IMG/VR virus record: IMGVR_UViG_3300046501_000666 | Location: 1 to 59,095 of that record | Reading direction: 5' to 3' (one strand) | Length of the DNA stretch: 59,095 nucleotides | Source: a virus | Shown here: piece after piece, positions 14,557 to 22,535 of the stretch | Numbering within the stretch: the first letter of the stretch is position 1 | Layout: every line of letters starts with the position of its first letter | Made by a program: the position numbers and the translations under genes | The notes under the pieces: model-generated | Told to the model about the DNA's origin: nothing | Databases searched by the model: none | Seen by the model: only the letters and a program-made list of their open reading frames with translations

Positions 14557-15393
14557 TCACACCGGCTGTCCATTCCACACATACAGCACGCGAGCCAGGA
14601 TGTGGGTGTCGTCCACTCGGATATCCTCTGGATCGTGGTGCTTGTTGTCGGAGATCATCTTGAACAGGGTTTTACCTTTCTTCTGGAGCCGCTTCACGTA
14701 GAGCATTTCGTCGTGGGAGAAGAGGTAGATGCCGTCCCCCGTGAACTCCCGGATCGTGACGTCGACCAGCAGAGGGTCGCGGTCCTTGATCGTTGGCGCC
14801 ATCGACTGGCCCCAGCCGGTGATCATCTTGAGGTGGAAGTGTTCCTTGAACGAGACGCCCATCTCGCGCAGATGCTTGGGGCTGACCCTGATGTCCTGGA
14901 GCATTTCGGGATATTCGTGCGGGATCTGCCCGCCGCCCATAGCTGCGCGCACGTCGTAGTGAGCGATCCACACCTCATCACCTACTTGGCCAGGTCGCGA
15001 GAAGTCGACAGTGATGACGTTACTGGCAGGGGAAGACTGACCCTCTGCGACCTCAAGTATCTTCCGTTTTTGTTCAGCAGAAAGGCCCCCGGCCTTGTCG
15101 AGCATCTCTTGCAAGAGCTCATTAGTTGATGCGGATCGCTTGACGTCAGTTGGTATCCGCATCTCATCAACGCTGTGTACTCCCTCGTTATGCACGGGGA
15201 GCAGATCGGTAAAGCTGGTGCCGAGCGCCGATGCAATCGTCTGGATATCTGCCAGCGTCGGTTCACGCGTCCCCGACTCGTAGTTGCCCACGCGAGACTG
15301 CGATTTCCACCCGCACGCATCCGCCAGCTGAGCCTGGGAGATGCCTGCCGCTTTTCTGAAGCGCTTGATGCGCTGACCTAAAGATTCGTTCAT
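14557..15393 (-). CDS. cI: CI-type phage repressor with LexA-like autocleavage domain
   Basis: 278 aa. Residues 8-62 are an XRE helix-turn-helix (ISQAQLADACGWKSQSRVGNYE). The C-terminal S24 domain has Ser197 in GWGQSM and Lys234 in LYVKRL as catalytic dyad. The likely cleavage site is in AAMGGG (151-155), with Met before Gly where lambda has Ala-Gly. It keeps the prophage silent by binding OR (15406-15465) and OL (11262-11331), and SOS-activated RecA should trigger its self-cleavage. It is divergent from cro. Confidence 0.9.
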   Translation of the reverse strand: MNESLGQRIKRFRKAAGISQAQLADACGWKSQSRVGNYESGTREPTLADIQTIASALGTSFTDLLPVHNEGVHSVDEMRIPTDVKRSASTNELLQEMLDKAGGLSAEQKRKILEVAEGQSSPASNVITVDFSRPGQVGDEVWIAHYDVRAAMGGGQIPHEYPEMLQDIRVSPKHLREMGVSFKEHFHLKMITGWGQSMAPTIKDRDPLLVDVTIREFTGDGIYLFSHDEMLYVKRLQKKGKTLFKMISDNKHHDPEDIRVDDTHILARVLYVWNGQPV

Positions 15394-15405
15394 GCGCGGG
15401 ATTCA

Positions 15406-15465
15406 ATCACGAAATGAAATACCCGGCTTTCACTTATTGTGTTTGCCATGAACACGATACGTGTT
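15406..15465 (+). promoter_or_regulatory. OR operators and PR promoter
   Basis: Three 15-bp sites: ATCACGAAATGAAAT (15406-15420), TTCACTTATTGTGTT (15429-15443) and AACACGATACGTGTT (15451-15465), centres 22-23 bp apart. PR is TTGCCA (15443-15448), 17 bp, TATCCT (15466-15471), with the strongest palindrome between the boxes. The half-site matches OL. The leftward site next to the cI start is the OR3 equivalent. Confidence 0.75.
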
Positions 15466-15496
15466 TATCCTGTGATTAATTATGGAGGAGCACCAG

Positions 15497-15721
15497 ATGA
15501 ATGAAGTCCGAATGATCCGCGAGAGGGCTGGCGTAACGCAGGCAGCGCTGCGTCGGGCGCTCGGCTGGAATCAGTCCCGCCTGGCGAATTACGAGTCCGG
15601 CCTGAGAAGCCCGGGCCTTAGTGAGGCGCGCCTGATCGTCAAAGCGTTGAACACGCTCGGAGCGAAATGCGCTCTTGACGATGCGTTCCCTCCAGAAAAA
15701 CAGCCTTTATCAGCCGCTTAA
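15497..15721 (+). CDS. cro: Cro-like repressor
   Basis: 74 aa from the ATG at 15497 after GGAGGAGCACCAG. An ATG at 15482 lies inside the ribosome site region and is rejected. XRE helix-turn-helix: VTQAALRRALGWNQSRLANYE, closely parallel to that of CI, as expected for proteins sharing operators. It is the first gene from PR and should switch off PRM to favour lytic growth. Confidence 0.8.
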   Translation: MNEVRMIRERAGVTQAALRRALGWNQSRLANYESGLRSPGLSEARLIVKALNTLGAKCALDDAFPPEKQPLSAA

Positions 15722-15749
15722 ACCAATTCCAACCACGAAGGAGCAACAC

Positions 15750-15941
15750 ATGTACGACGAACCCCGCCATCTGAAGGATCGAGAAATTAAATCTCGGTAC
15801 GACGATGAGACCTACGAGGCACTCAAGGCAGTCGCCCGACTTCACAAACTGCAGCTGGCTGTATTCGTGCGCATGTGCGTGGAAGAGAAGCTCGAAAGCA
15901 TCGTTGAACAGGATGTTACCGAGAAACAGCATTTGGCCTGA
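15750..15941 (+). CDS. Small ribbon-helix-helix-like protein (63 aa)
   Basis: ATG at 15750 after GAAGGAGCAACAC. SRYDDETYEALKAVARLHKL followed by a hydrophobic helix AVFVRMCVEEKLESI is the strand-helix-helix pattern of Arc/MetJ-type regulators. It is the second gene of the PR operon, where lambda has cII, so a regulatory role is plausible. Confidence 0.6.
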   Translation: MYDEPRHLKDREIKSRYDDETYEALKAVARLHKLQLAVFVRMCVEEKLESIVEQDVTEKQHLA

Positions 15942-15960
15942 AGGCCCTGAAGGAGGCTTT

Positions 15961-16203
15961 GTGCCTGAAACCACGATCTGCCACGGGATCGATGGGCGCC
16001 TCTACGAAAAGCTTGAACGATTGGCAAAGGCCGCAGGCATGTCGCCTGACGAGTACGCCGCGAAGCTTGGAGCAGAACGCTTTTTCGAAAAGACCAGGCC
16101 CAAGGGTGCCGGAAAACTTCGACATCTACCCACAGCAAGGCGCGACCCGCCGCAGGACTTAAAAGGCCCTGAAAAAGGAGGGACTGATGAAGGCTCCCCA
16201 TAG
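15961..16203 (+). CDS. Second small ribbon-helix-helix-like protein (80 aa)
   Basis: GTG at 15961 after GAAGGAGGCTTT. ICHGIDGRLYEKLERLAKAA then MSPDEYAAKLGAERFFE resembles a ribbon-helix-helix core, followed by a basic, Pro-rich tail. An extension upstream in frame overlaps the previous gene and is not needed. Probably a regulator. The target is unknown. Confidence 0.55.
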   Translation: MPETTICHGIDGRLYEKLERLAKAAGMSPDEYAAKLGAERFFEKTRPKGAGKLRHLPTARRDPPQDLKGPEKGGTDEGSP

Positions 16204-16220
16204 CGAAACCCAAATCGCAG

Positions 16221-16255
16221 GCGAAAAAAAACCACCTGGCCGGGTGGTTCTTCGC
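16221..16255 (+). terminator. Hairpin before the Rha-like gene
   Basis: GCGAA...TTCGC outer stem and AACCACC (16230-16236) / GGTGGTT (16243-16249) inner stem. There is no good U-run, so it is a weak terminator or an attenuator like tR1. Confidence 0.4.
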
Positions 16256-16287
16256 GTTGCATTCGAAACATATCTGTGAGGCCGATT

Positions 16288-17112
16288 ATGCATACCTCTA
16301 ATACCGATGTACAGGCCCTGAAGAATCCCGCGCCACATTTTTCGAATCACGAAAACGTGGCGCACGGCGTATCCATGTCCAGCCTTGAACTGGTCGACTT
16401 CATCAACTCGAAGCGCAGCAAGGGTGAGCCAACTCTCACTCACAAAAACTTAATCGCCAAGATCCCCCGCGTTATCGGCGCTGATCAATCGGCTAAGTTT
16501 TCAGCCGATTATCTTGATGCTCGCGGCAGGGTTCAAAGGTGCTTCGTGTTCCCGAAGCGCGAAGCCTGCCTTATCGCTATGTCATACAGCTACGAACTTC
16601 AGGCGCTGGTGTTCGACCGTATGACCGCTCTTGAGGATCGGGAGCGCGCCCGCATGCTGCCGAACAATCCAAAGATCGTCGGCGAGTTGGCAATTCTTGA
16701 ATGCTTCGACCGCCTGCTTAAGCCTGCTCCATCCAGCAAAATGATGATGCTGGCAAAGATCGCCTCCAATAATGGGCTTGACGCTAAATTCCTCCCTGGT
16801 TACGCCGTCGACGCTGCTCCGGACGTATCTGGTGGCAGCTCAATGCCTACCAAGTCAGCCACGGCACTGCTGAAAGACAACGCCATCCGTATCGCTCCGG
16901 CCGCATTCAACCGCGCTCTGGAAGCTGCTGGATTCCTCAAGGTTATGCAGCGCAAGAACTCGAAACAGGAAATGGTCGACTTCTGGTCGATCACTGATAA
17001 GGGCCTGCGCTTCGGCAAGAACCTCACAAGCCCCCAATCCCCCCGCGAGACACAGCCGCACTGGTACGTGGATCGCTTCCTTGAACTGGCCAATTTGGTC
17101 GGGAAGGCCTGA
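16288..17112 (+). CDS. Rha-family phage regulatory protein
   Basis: 274 aa from the ATG at 16288 (GTG at 16276 possible). Residues about 25-105 fit the Rha domain: MSSLELVDFINSKRSKG..., FSADYLDARGRVQRCFVFPK, and YSYELQALVFDRMTALE. The C-terminal half (LLKDNAIRIAPAAFNRALEAAGF) looks like an antirepressor-type KilAC/ORF-C domain. Rha proteins influence lytic development when host factors are absent. It lies between the regulators and the replication initiator in the PR operon. Confidence 0.65.
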   Translation: MHTSNTDVQALKNPAPHFSNHENVAHGVSMSSLELVDFINSKRSKGEPTLTHKNLIAKIPRVIGADQSAKFSADYLDARGRVQRCFVFPKREACLIAMSYSYELQALVFDRMTALEDRERARMLPNNPKIVGELAILECFDRLLKPAPSSKMMMLAKIASNNGLDAKFLPGYAVDAAPDVSGGSSMPTKSATALLKDNAIRIAPAAFNRALEAAGFLKVMQRKNSKQEMVDFWSITDKGLRFGKNLTSPQSPRETQPHWYVDRFLELANLVGKA

Positions 17113-17113
17113 C

Positions 17114-18082
17114 ATGCAATACACCGTCACGATTAACCAGGCGAAGGCATTGGAGTGGGGGCTGAATGCTCAGCAAGCCCTGCTGTTTGCTTTCGTCTAC
17201 GAGTGCCCGAGCTGGGCCAATCCAATCAAGACGGATACCGGGATCTACTTCGCGTTGAGCAAAAGCAAGATCGTTGACGAATTGCCGCTGCTGACTGACA
17301 AGCCTGATACCGCTTACCGACTTCTGAAAGCTCTGCGAGACGCGGGCTTGATCGAGCTTTCCAGCACATCGAGCATCACCTTGATTCGCCTGACCGAGAA
17401 AGCAAAAGAGTGGAATCGTAAGCTAGATGGGTCGGAAAAATATCCGACGTCTGATGCGATTGATGGTCGGAAAAAAATCCGATCTACCTCGGAAAATTCT
17501 CCGAGCAAGGTCGGAAAAAAATCCGAGCCAAGGTCGGAAAAATCTCCGACAAATCAGGATACCAATAATCAGGGTACCAATCAGGTAACCAGTAATCAGG
17601 ATTTGCAGGACGGATCGGACAAGCCGAACCGGTCCAGCGGATTGGTATTGGTCGGTGGCATTGAAGCGCCACGGGTCGAGATTCCCGCCGATATGCCAGG
17701 GCCGAAAGACCAGACCTGCAAAACCTTCAAAACCTGGGCGAATTACGCCATGTCCTACCGCAAGCGCTACAAAGCGTGGCCGGTTTGGAATGCCAAGGTG
17801 GGAGGGCAGGTGGGACTGCTCATCGGCCGTCTTGGCATCGACGTGGCTCACAGTGTCGCGGCGTACTACTTGGGCATCAACGACGCTCAACTGATCCGTA
17901 AATGCCACAGCCTCAACGAACTGCTGGCCAACGCCGAGGGGTATCACACCCAGTGGGTCACTCAGACCCAGGTGAACGGCCGCACAGCCCGCCAGCAGGA
18001 AGACACCCAGGCCAACATGAACGCAGCTCAGGAAGCTGCACGCAAGATCCGTGAAGGAGGGCCGCGCAATGCTTTCCTCTGA
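17114..18082 (+). CDS. Replication initiator, lambda O-like, with origin inside the gene
   Basis: 322 aa from the ATG at 17114. The N-terminal 100 residues look like a winged helix (DTAYRLLKALRDAGLIELSS), as in phage replication initiators. Residues about 105-170 are a low-complexity Ser/Lys/Asn linker encoded by the iteron array. The C-terminal part (TWANYAMSYRKRYKAWPVWN) is conserved in pseudomonad phage replication proteins. As in lambda O, it should bind the iterons in its own gene and recruit the product of the next gene and host helicase. Confidence 0.75.
   Translation: MQYTVTINQAKALEWGLNAQQALLFAFVYECPSWANPIKTDTGIYFALSKSKIVDELPLLTDKPDTAYRLLKALRDAGLIELSSTSSITLIRLTEKAKEWNRKLDGSEKYPTSDAIDGRKKIRSTSENSPSKVGKKSEPRSEKSPTNQDTNNQGTNQVTSNQDLQDGSDKPNRSSGLVLVGGIEAPRVEIPADMPGPKDQTCKTFKTWANYAMSYRKRYKAWPVWNAKVGGQVGLLIGRLGIDVAHSVAAYYLGINDAQLIRKCHSLNELLANAEGYHTQWVTQTQVNGRTARQQEDTQANMNAAQEAARKIREGGPRNAFL
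17432..17607 (+). other. Putative replication origin: five iterons plus AT-rich repeats
   Basis: Five 16-bp iterons of the form TCGGAAAAATATCCGA, each an inverted repeat TCGGA-N6-TCCGA, at 17432, 17467, 17489, 17511 and 17534. The last four are 22-23 bp apart, two helical turns. Immediately after come four shorter direct repeats AATCAGG(A/G/T)(T/A)ACC at 17552, 17567, 17579 and 17594 (last one partial), a likely unwinding element. The arrangement copies lambda ori within O. Confidence 0.75.
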
Positions 18083-18854
18083 CGAAGTCGCGCAACTGGC
18101 CGGTGCGATCTGCGCAACTGCCGAAACCTTGGGCCAGACGATCAGCGCGACTGCTGCTGAGCTGATGGCCGAAGACCTATCTGTGTACCCGCCCGGCGAT
18201 ATCCGCAAGGCGCTTCAGTCCTGCCGCCGCGAATTGACCGGGAAACTGACCTTGGCTGCTGTCCTGCAACGCATCGAGGCCGAAGACGGTCGCCCGGGCA
18301 AGGACGAGGCGTGGGCCATCGCCATGACCACCCACGACGAATACGAGACCGTCGTACTCACGGACGAAATCCAGCTCGCCCTGGCTGCCGCCAAACCCGT
18401 GCTCGATGCAGGCGACAAGATCGGTGCCCGCATGGCGTTCATCAGCGCTTACGAGCGTCTGGTTGGCCAGGCCCGTGAAGATCACAAGGCCGTGAACTGG
18501 CATGTGTCTGTCGGCTTCGACGCCAACCGTCGCGTACAGGCCATTACCAAGGCCGTGCAGATGCAGCGCATCCCTCAGGAGCGCGGGCAGGTGTATCTGG
18601 CCGACCTCAACGTCGTGCCAATCTCACACGACGGCCAAGCCATCGCGGGACTTCTCACCGGTCAGGTAACTCGGCCGAGCGCGAACGTCCGGGAAAAGCT
18701 CAATGCGGTGAAGGACGCCATGGCCGAGATGAGCATGGCCAGTGCTGAGCGCCGCAAGGAACTGAAGATCAAGGCCGCCAACGATCTAGCCGACCGACTC
18801 GCGCTGCTCCAGCAGCAGGCCGCGGATTTGGAATTGAAGAGGGCTGCGCGATGA
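18069..18854 (+). CDS. Replication-region protein in the lambda P position
   Basis: 261 aa from the ATG at 18069 after GGAGGGCCGCGCA, overlapping the end of the O-like gene. Mostly helical (LSSDEVAQLAGAICATAETLG..., ending LALLQQQAADLELKRAAR). Position suggests a helicase-loading partner like lambda P, but no sequence signature proves it. It is coupled to ninB by ATGA. Confidence 0.6.
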   Translation: MLSSDEVAQLAGAICATAETLGQTISATAAELMAEDLSVYPPGDIRKALQSCRRELTGKLTLAAVLQRIEAEDGRPGKDEAWAIAMTTHDEYETVVLTDEIQLALAAAKPVLDAGDKIGARMAFISAYERLVGQAREDHKAVNWHVSVGFDANRRVQAITKAVQMQRIPQERGQVYLADLNVVPISHDGQAIAGLLTGQVTRPSANVREKLNAVKDAMAEMSMASAERRKELKIKAANDLADRLALLQQQAADLELKRAAR

Positions 18855-19321
18855 CCGACAAAATCAGCGTCAACTGCCAGGCCAAGCTCACCGAGGCAAT
18901 CACCAGCCTGACCACCATGTACCGCGACAAGCGTTTCGTGGTCGTGTCACTACGCCCGGGCAAGGACCGCACCCTGGATCAGAACGCACTCTGGTTCGCG
19001 ATGTACAAGCGCATCTCCGAGATGACTCAGATCGGCGACCCGGCCGAGGCGCGCAAGTACTGCAAGCTGCACATCGGCGTGCAGATCCTGCTGAACGAGG
19101 ACTCCGGGTTCCAGGCCGAGTGGTACCGGGTCATGCGTCATCTGTCCTACGAAACGAAGCTGGACATGATGGGCGGTTGCCATCTGTTCGGGCCTGACGG
19201 CTTCCCGGTGACCAGCCTGTTCAACCGTGCTCAGGGCATCGCCTACACCGACCGCATCGTCACGTACTTCGGTCGTCACGGCGTTGTGTTCTCGGACCTG
19301 CTGGGCGAGGTGGCTGCATGA
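18851..19321 (+). CDS. ninB: NinB-family recombination protein
   Basis: 156 aa. RFVVVSLRPGKDRTLDQNALWFAMYKRI followed by EARKYCKLHIGVQILL and MRHLSYETKLDMM is the NinB pattern. NinB (Orf) binds single-stranded DNA and can replace RecFOR in lambda recombination. ATGA overlaps with both neighbours place it in the nin operon. Confidence 0.85.
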   Translation: MTDKISVNCQAKLTEAITSLTTMYRDKRFVVVSLRPGKDRTLDQNALWFAMYKRISEMTQIGDPAEARKYCKLHIGVQILLNEDSGFQAEWYRVMRHLSYETKLDMMGGCHLFGPDGFPVTSLFNRAQGIAYTDRIVTYFGRHGVVFSDLLGEVAA

Positions 19322-19902
19322 GCCTGGCGATCAAAGAGCGCAAGAAAAAGACCTGCGCGAACGCTGCATGCGCCATCCAGTTCGTACCGGCGCAGCTGGG
19401 CCAGAAGGTATGCGGCTGGGCATGTGGTCTGGCAATTGCTCCGGCGAATCAGGAGCGTGCGCGCAAGGCCATTGCCCAGCGCGACCGGCAGGAGATCAAG
19501 GTTCGCAAGGAGAAGCTGAAATCACGCAGCGACCACATGCGCGACACCCAGCAGGCATTCAACGAGTGGGTGCGTACCCGTGACGCTGATCTTCCATGCA
19601 TCAGCTGCGGCCGGCACCACCAGGGCAAGTACGACGCTGGCCATTACCGGACAGTGGGGAGCAATCCCGCGCTGCGCTTCGAGCCGCTGAATTGTCACCG
19701 ACAGTGTTCGCCGTGCAATACGCAGCTATCCGGAAACATCGTCAACTACCGCATCGAGCTGGTGAAGCGCATCGGTGCCGTGAACGCTGAATGGCTCGAA
19801 GGGCCTCATGAGCCCCAGAAGTACACCGTCGAAGAATTGAAAGCGATGACCGCCGAATACCGGGCGAGGACCAGAGAATTGAAGAAAGGGGACGCAGCAT
19901 GA
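19318..19902 (+). CDS. ninG: NinG (Rap-type) recombination endonuclease
   Basis: 194 aa. An N-terminal Cys cluster (CANAACAIQF, CGWACG) and a central zinc-binding CISCGRHHQGKYDAGHY, then CHRQCSPCN, are the hallmarks of NinG, a Holliday-junction/D-loop endonuclease. It overlaps ninB (ATGA) and the Lar gene downstream. Length is typical. Confidence 0.85.
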   Translation: MSLAIKERKKKTCANAACAIQFVPAQLGQKVCGWACGLAIAPANQERARKAIAQRDRQEIKVRKEKLKSRSDHMRDTQQAFNEWVRTRDADLPCISCGRHHQGKYDAGHYRTVGSNPALRFEPLNCHRQCSPCNTQLSGNIVNYRIELVKRIGAVNAEWLEGPHEPQKYTVEELKAMTAEYRARTRELKKGDAA

Positions 19903-20225
19903 TTGAGCCAATAGAAATGGACCCATGCCCGTTCTGCGGCGGCCCTCCAGTAACGATCATTACTACCGCATTCTTCCCTCGCCAGCACGTTGAGCGGGTG
20001 GCGATCTACGGTGAGGACGGCCTGAGTGTTGAGGCTCGCGTTTACTGTCATGAATGCGGCGCCAGCGGGGAGACCGCCGAGGATGAGATATACGACGCCG
20101 AGAGTTACGACGCCGTGATGCTCGATGCCATAGGGAGGTGGAATGTCCGGGACAAGCGGCATACCGATTTGTACGAGTCCGGCGACAGTGCTGGCCGAAA
20201 CCTATACCCGAGGGCTGACGCATGA
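19899..20225 (+). CDS. Lar-like restriction-alleviation zinc protein
   Basis: 108 aa. CPFCGG (10-15) and CHECGA (about 50) form the zinc ribbon characteristic of Lar-family proteins, and AIGRWNVR near the C-terminus fits too. Lar of Rac eases type I restriction. Many phage members are untested. It is coupled to ninG and to the next gene by four-base overlaps. Confidence 0.7.
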   Translation: MIEPIEMDPCPFCGGPPVTIITTAFFPRQHVERVAIYGEDGLSVEARVYCHECGASGETAEDEIYDAESYDAVMLDAIGRWNVRDKRHTDLYESGDSAGRNLYPRADA

Positions 20226-20767
20226 CTTATCGAAACGTAGTTTCAGCAGTAGTCCGGGCCTTGGCCGCCGAGACGATCAACAGCGCAGGCGGGTGCGACC
20301 TCGAGCCTAAGGTGCAGTGCGCCAAACAGAAGGGCGAGATCGTCGGTAAGGAGGCGGCATTCCTCACTGACTGCTGGGTGTTCGGTCGACTGCATAAGGG
20401 GCTGACCCCGGCTCACTGGCGGGCACTGGTGGCGAAGTTCTCGACACACGCTGAACGAAAGCATGCGGCAATCGCTGAGCTGACCAAGGCTGTGCGATCG
20501 CCAGCGCCAGAGAGGTTTCGTGACTGCGCCGTGGTGACTTGGGCGATGCCTAAGCTGCCAGGTGTTGAGGGGAAGCGCTCTACGAACGTCCTGCCAGCAG
20601 GCTGGTATGAGATGGATAACTGGTCGAACGAGCCGCACCCGATCAAGACGCAGGAGCGCTGGAGGCGCGATATTCGCAAGGCGCTGGAGCGTGAAGTGGA
20701 CGAGGCGTTGGTATCCGCTCAAACGCTGCTGGACGCAGAGGAACTTATTAGGGCAGAAGCCGCTTGA
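20222..20767 (+). CDS. Conserved pseudomonad phage protein, antiterminator-Q position
   Basis: 181 aa (MTYRNVVSAVVRALAAETIN..., ending LDAEELIRAEAA). I recognise the type as common in Pseudomonas lambdoid prophages just after the nin genes. Position suggests a late regulator like Q, but there is no diagnostic motif. AKQKGEIVGKEAAFLTDCWVF may be a structured N-terminal core. The gene is followed by a hairpin at 20835. Confidence 0.55.
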   Translation: MTYRNVVSAVVRALAAETINSAGGCDLEPKVQCAKQKGEIVGKEAAFLTDCWVFGRLHKGLTPAHWRALVAKFSTHAERKHAAIAELTKAVRSPAPERFRDCAVVTWAMPKLPGVEGKRSTNVLPAGWYEMDNWSNEPHPIKTQERWRRDIRKALEREVDEALVSAQTLLDAEELIRAEAA

Positions 20768-20834
20768 CGGCAATGATCCATTGAGCCAATATCGCCCCAT
20801 CCTGTCATTCCTGCGTGTGTAGGAGTGAATCGCT

Positions 20835-20862
20835 AGCCCCGCCAGAGCAATCTGCCGGGGCT
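20835..20862 (+). terminator. Hairpin after the nin operon
   Basis: AGCCCCG / CGGGGCT with an inner stem CAGA-GCAA-TCTG. The U-run is short (TTCGT), so it may be a terminator for the early transcript or a site for late antitermination. Confidence 0.5.
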
Positions 20863-20890
20863 TCGTCATATCTGGTCCAAGGAGACTGAT

Positions 20891-21106
20891 ATGACAAGAG
20901 CGCAAAGGCGGCATGACACCTGCCGGGTGAAGGCAAGATTCAAACAAATTCAGAAATCGAAAGATTGGGACGCATCGGCAAAGCATGTCGGAGTTTTTGC
21001 TAACCATGGCAAGGTCTGTTCTTGCTGGATGTGCGGCAATCCTCGAAAGCTCGGTTTGCTGACCATGCAGGAACTACGAGCAGATTCGCCTCGAGCTGAA
21101 GACTGA
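20891..21106 (+). CDS. Small Cys-containing phage protein (71 aa)
   Basis: ATG after AAGGAGACTGAT. MTRAQRRHDTCRVKARF is basic, and a CSCWMCGNPRK motif near residue 45 looks like half of a metal site. This is a familiar small conserved protein in pseudomonad and enterobacterial genomes, without known function. Confidence 0.65.
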   Translation: MTRAQRRHDTCRVKARFKQIQKSKDWDASAKHVGVFANHGKVCSCWMCGNPRKLGLLTMQELRADSPRAED

Positions 21107-21172
21107 CCGAAGCCCGGCCGCTGCGCTGGGCTTTGGCGTTGCGTGCTACCTTATCGAGATCAATGATCGAGC

Positions 21173-21598
21173 ATGGACTCAGGAATGGCAGCGCTAGCTA
21201 GAAACCTCGTATTTATCTTATTTCCCTTGTCCCTGGCCGCACTGGGCTACTCCGTTGAAGGATTCCGAGAGAATCCAGCGGATGCTTCAGATACATATGG
21301 GCTTCCACCGGTTGTAATGTATTTCGTAGTGCTGCTGGCAGTTGGCACTTTTTCAATATGTTTGGCGGGAATCGGCAAGCTGTTGGAGCGTCAGTTGGTA
21401 GTCGCCAGAGGTACGAAGGTCGCGCTACGTCTCCTGTGCTATTTGCCGTTGCTGCTGTCAGCTTGCCTAACATGCTTGGTTAGCGCGGGATACGCACTGG
21501 ATACAGCCGGAGGCTTCGCTGCATGCGTGCTTTCGCTGGTTTCGGTAGCAAACGTTTTGTATTGGCTCTCGCGTGGATTTACTACTTATCAGACGTAG
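21173..21598 (+). CDS. Four-helix inner-membrane protein, hypothetical
   Basis: 141 aa. Hydrophobic segments at about 8-26, 48-68, 82-106 and 114-132 suggest four membrane helices. No clear ribosome site precedes the ATG at 21173 (a second ATG at 21185 is possible). It has its own terminator and a lower GC content than the neighbours, so it may be an accessory gene. No family is recognised. Confidence 0.5.
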   Translation: MDSGMAALARNLVFILFPLSLAALGYSVEGFRENPADASDTYGLPPVVMYFVVLLAVGTFSICLAGIGKLLERQLVVARGTKVALRLLCYLPLLLSACLTCLVSAGYALDTAGGFAACVLSLVSVANVLYWLSRGFTTYQT

Positions 21599-21619
21599 TT
21601 GATTCGCGGCATTTTTAGA

Positions 21620-21645
21620 AACCCCGGTACAGATCGGGGTTTTTT
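21620..21645 (+). terminator. Rho-independent terminator
   Basis: AACCCCG (21620-21626) pairs with CGGGGTT (21635-21641), followed by TTTTT. Confidence 0.8.
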
Positions 21646-21798
21646 GTTCCTACGATTTACCCATCCCTCGACACCTCTGATCGTCACGTTCAGCGAGGGC
21701 CTATTTCGTCCCTACCGTTCGGCTTAATTCTCGAACGAGTAATGGCTGGCTATTTCCAATGAGCATACCCGACAGCGTGTTGGGCATTGGAGGTAAGC

Positions 21799-22041
21799 AT
21801 GAATACTGACACAGCGCTTCAAGGTGGCATGGGCGGAGTCGACCCGATGCCCACTTCGCCAGATCCACTGAGCCCTGGCCGCACAGATGTGAACCCAAGC
21901 GATCAACCGGGCGTTGATGAACTCCCGGACAACGAAGGGGAGATTCCACTGGATACAGATGACGACGCACCGGTTCAGGAAGAAATGACGGATGTGGACG
22001 TGGACAACGCTGAAATGGATGACCAGCCGAACCCTCGTTAA
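21799..22041 (+). CDS. Small acidic disordered protein (80 aa)
   Basis: ATG at 21799 after TGGAGGTAAGC. The product is rich in Asp, Pro and Gly (LDTDDDAPVQEEMTDVDVDN) and predicted unstructured. A terminator follows directly, so it is a one-gene unit. Highly acidic phage proteins sometimes mimic DNA, but this is speculation. Confidence 0.6.
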   Translation: MNTDTALQGGMGGVDPMPTSPDPLSPGRTDVNPSDQPGVDELPDNEGEIPLDTDDDAPVQEEMTDVDVDNAEMDDQPNPR

Positions 22042-22047
22042 AGGTCA

Positions 22048-22072
22048 AAAGCCCGGCTCAGCGCCGGGCTTT
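22048..22072. terminator. Rho-independent terminator
   Basis: AAAGCCCGGC / GCCGGGCTTT, ten pairs, loop TCAGC. Likely works for both the rightward gene ending at 22041 and the leftward gene ending at 22092. Confidence 0.75.
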
Positions 22073-22091
22073 CGCTGTGTAGTCCGGCATA

Positions 22092-22316
22092 TTACGCCGC
22101 TGACCACTCCACGTTCGTTATGCCTAAACGCTCCGCTTGAGGCTTGCTCACCTTCGGCACTTTATCGGTGCGATATTTGGGGATTTGACCAATGCCCGCG
22201 TCGACAGCCGCCCAGTGCCACGCATCGGCGTTATCCATTCTAGGTGCGCATAGATAGAACGTTTTGTACGACCCGTTCAGTAGGTAGTCAATTCTGAAGT
22301 GAGTGCTCTGTGCCAT
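22092..22316 (-). CDS. Hypothetical 74-aa protein
   Basis: ATG at 22316 after AAGGACTGACCAA. FRIDYLLNGSYKTFYLCAPRM then ADAWHWAAVDAGIGQIP has the look of a compact alpha/beta fold. It is leftward among rightward genes, so it is expressed separately, perhaps in the lysogen. No family is recognised. Confidence 0.6.
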   Translation of the reverse strand: MAQSTHFRIDYLLNGSYKTFYLCAPRMDNADAWHWAAVDAGIGQIPKYRTDKVPKVSKPQAERLGITNVEWSAA

Positions 22317-22394
22317 TTGGTCAGTCCTTGGCGTGATGATGAACGTACAGATGATTCTGCTACATAGAAAAAATTCCCAACAAAAAACAGAAGC

Positions 22395-22499
22395 TTAGGA
22401 TGCAAACTCGTTCGGATAGGCTGGACAGTTAGAGGCGTCTAGGTGGGTGTAAAAGAATTGATATTCGCCTGCCGTTAGCACCCCAAATTCTTGATCCAT
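22395..22499 (-). CDS. Possible 34-aa peptide
   Basis: MDQEFGVLTAGEYQFFYTHLD... has a protein-like composition, but there is no convincing ribosome site. A GTG seven codons earlier is an alternative start. The longer frame reaching 22835 lies on the opposite strand of the holin-like gene and is rejected. Confidence 0.25.
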   Translation of the reverse strand: MDQEFGVLTAGEYQFFYTHLDASNCPAYPNEFAS

Positions 22500-22535
22500 C
22501 ACTGACTCAGCGATCACATCACCATCGGAGTAACA

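Noticed and set aside
15667-15680. GCGCTCTTGACGA as a nutR boxA in the end of cro
   Set aside because: It departs from boxA after GCTCTT and no boxB-like hairpin follows; too weak to annotate.
17432-17549. Regularly spaced repeats that could be taken for a CRISPR array
   Set aside because: Repeats are 16 bp with spacers of only 6-19 bp, lie inside an open gene and form inverted repeats: iterons of an origin, not CRISPR.
20243-21007. 254-codon minus-strand frame
   Set aside because: Antisense to two coupled rightward genes; composition is that of a shadow frame.
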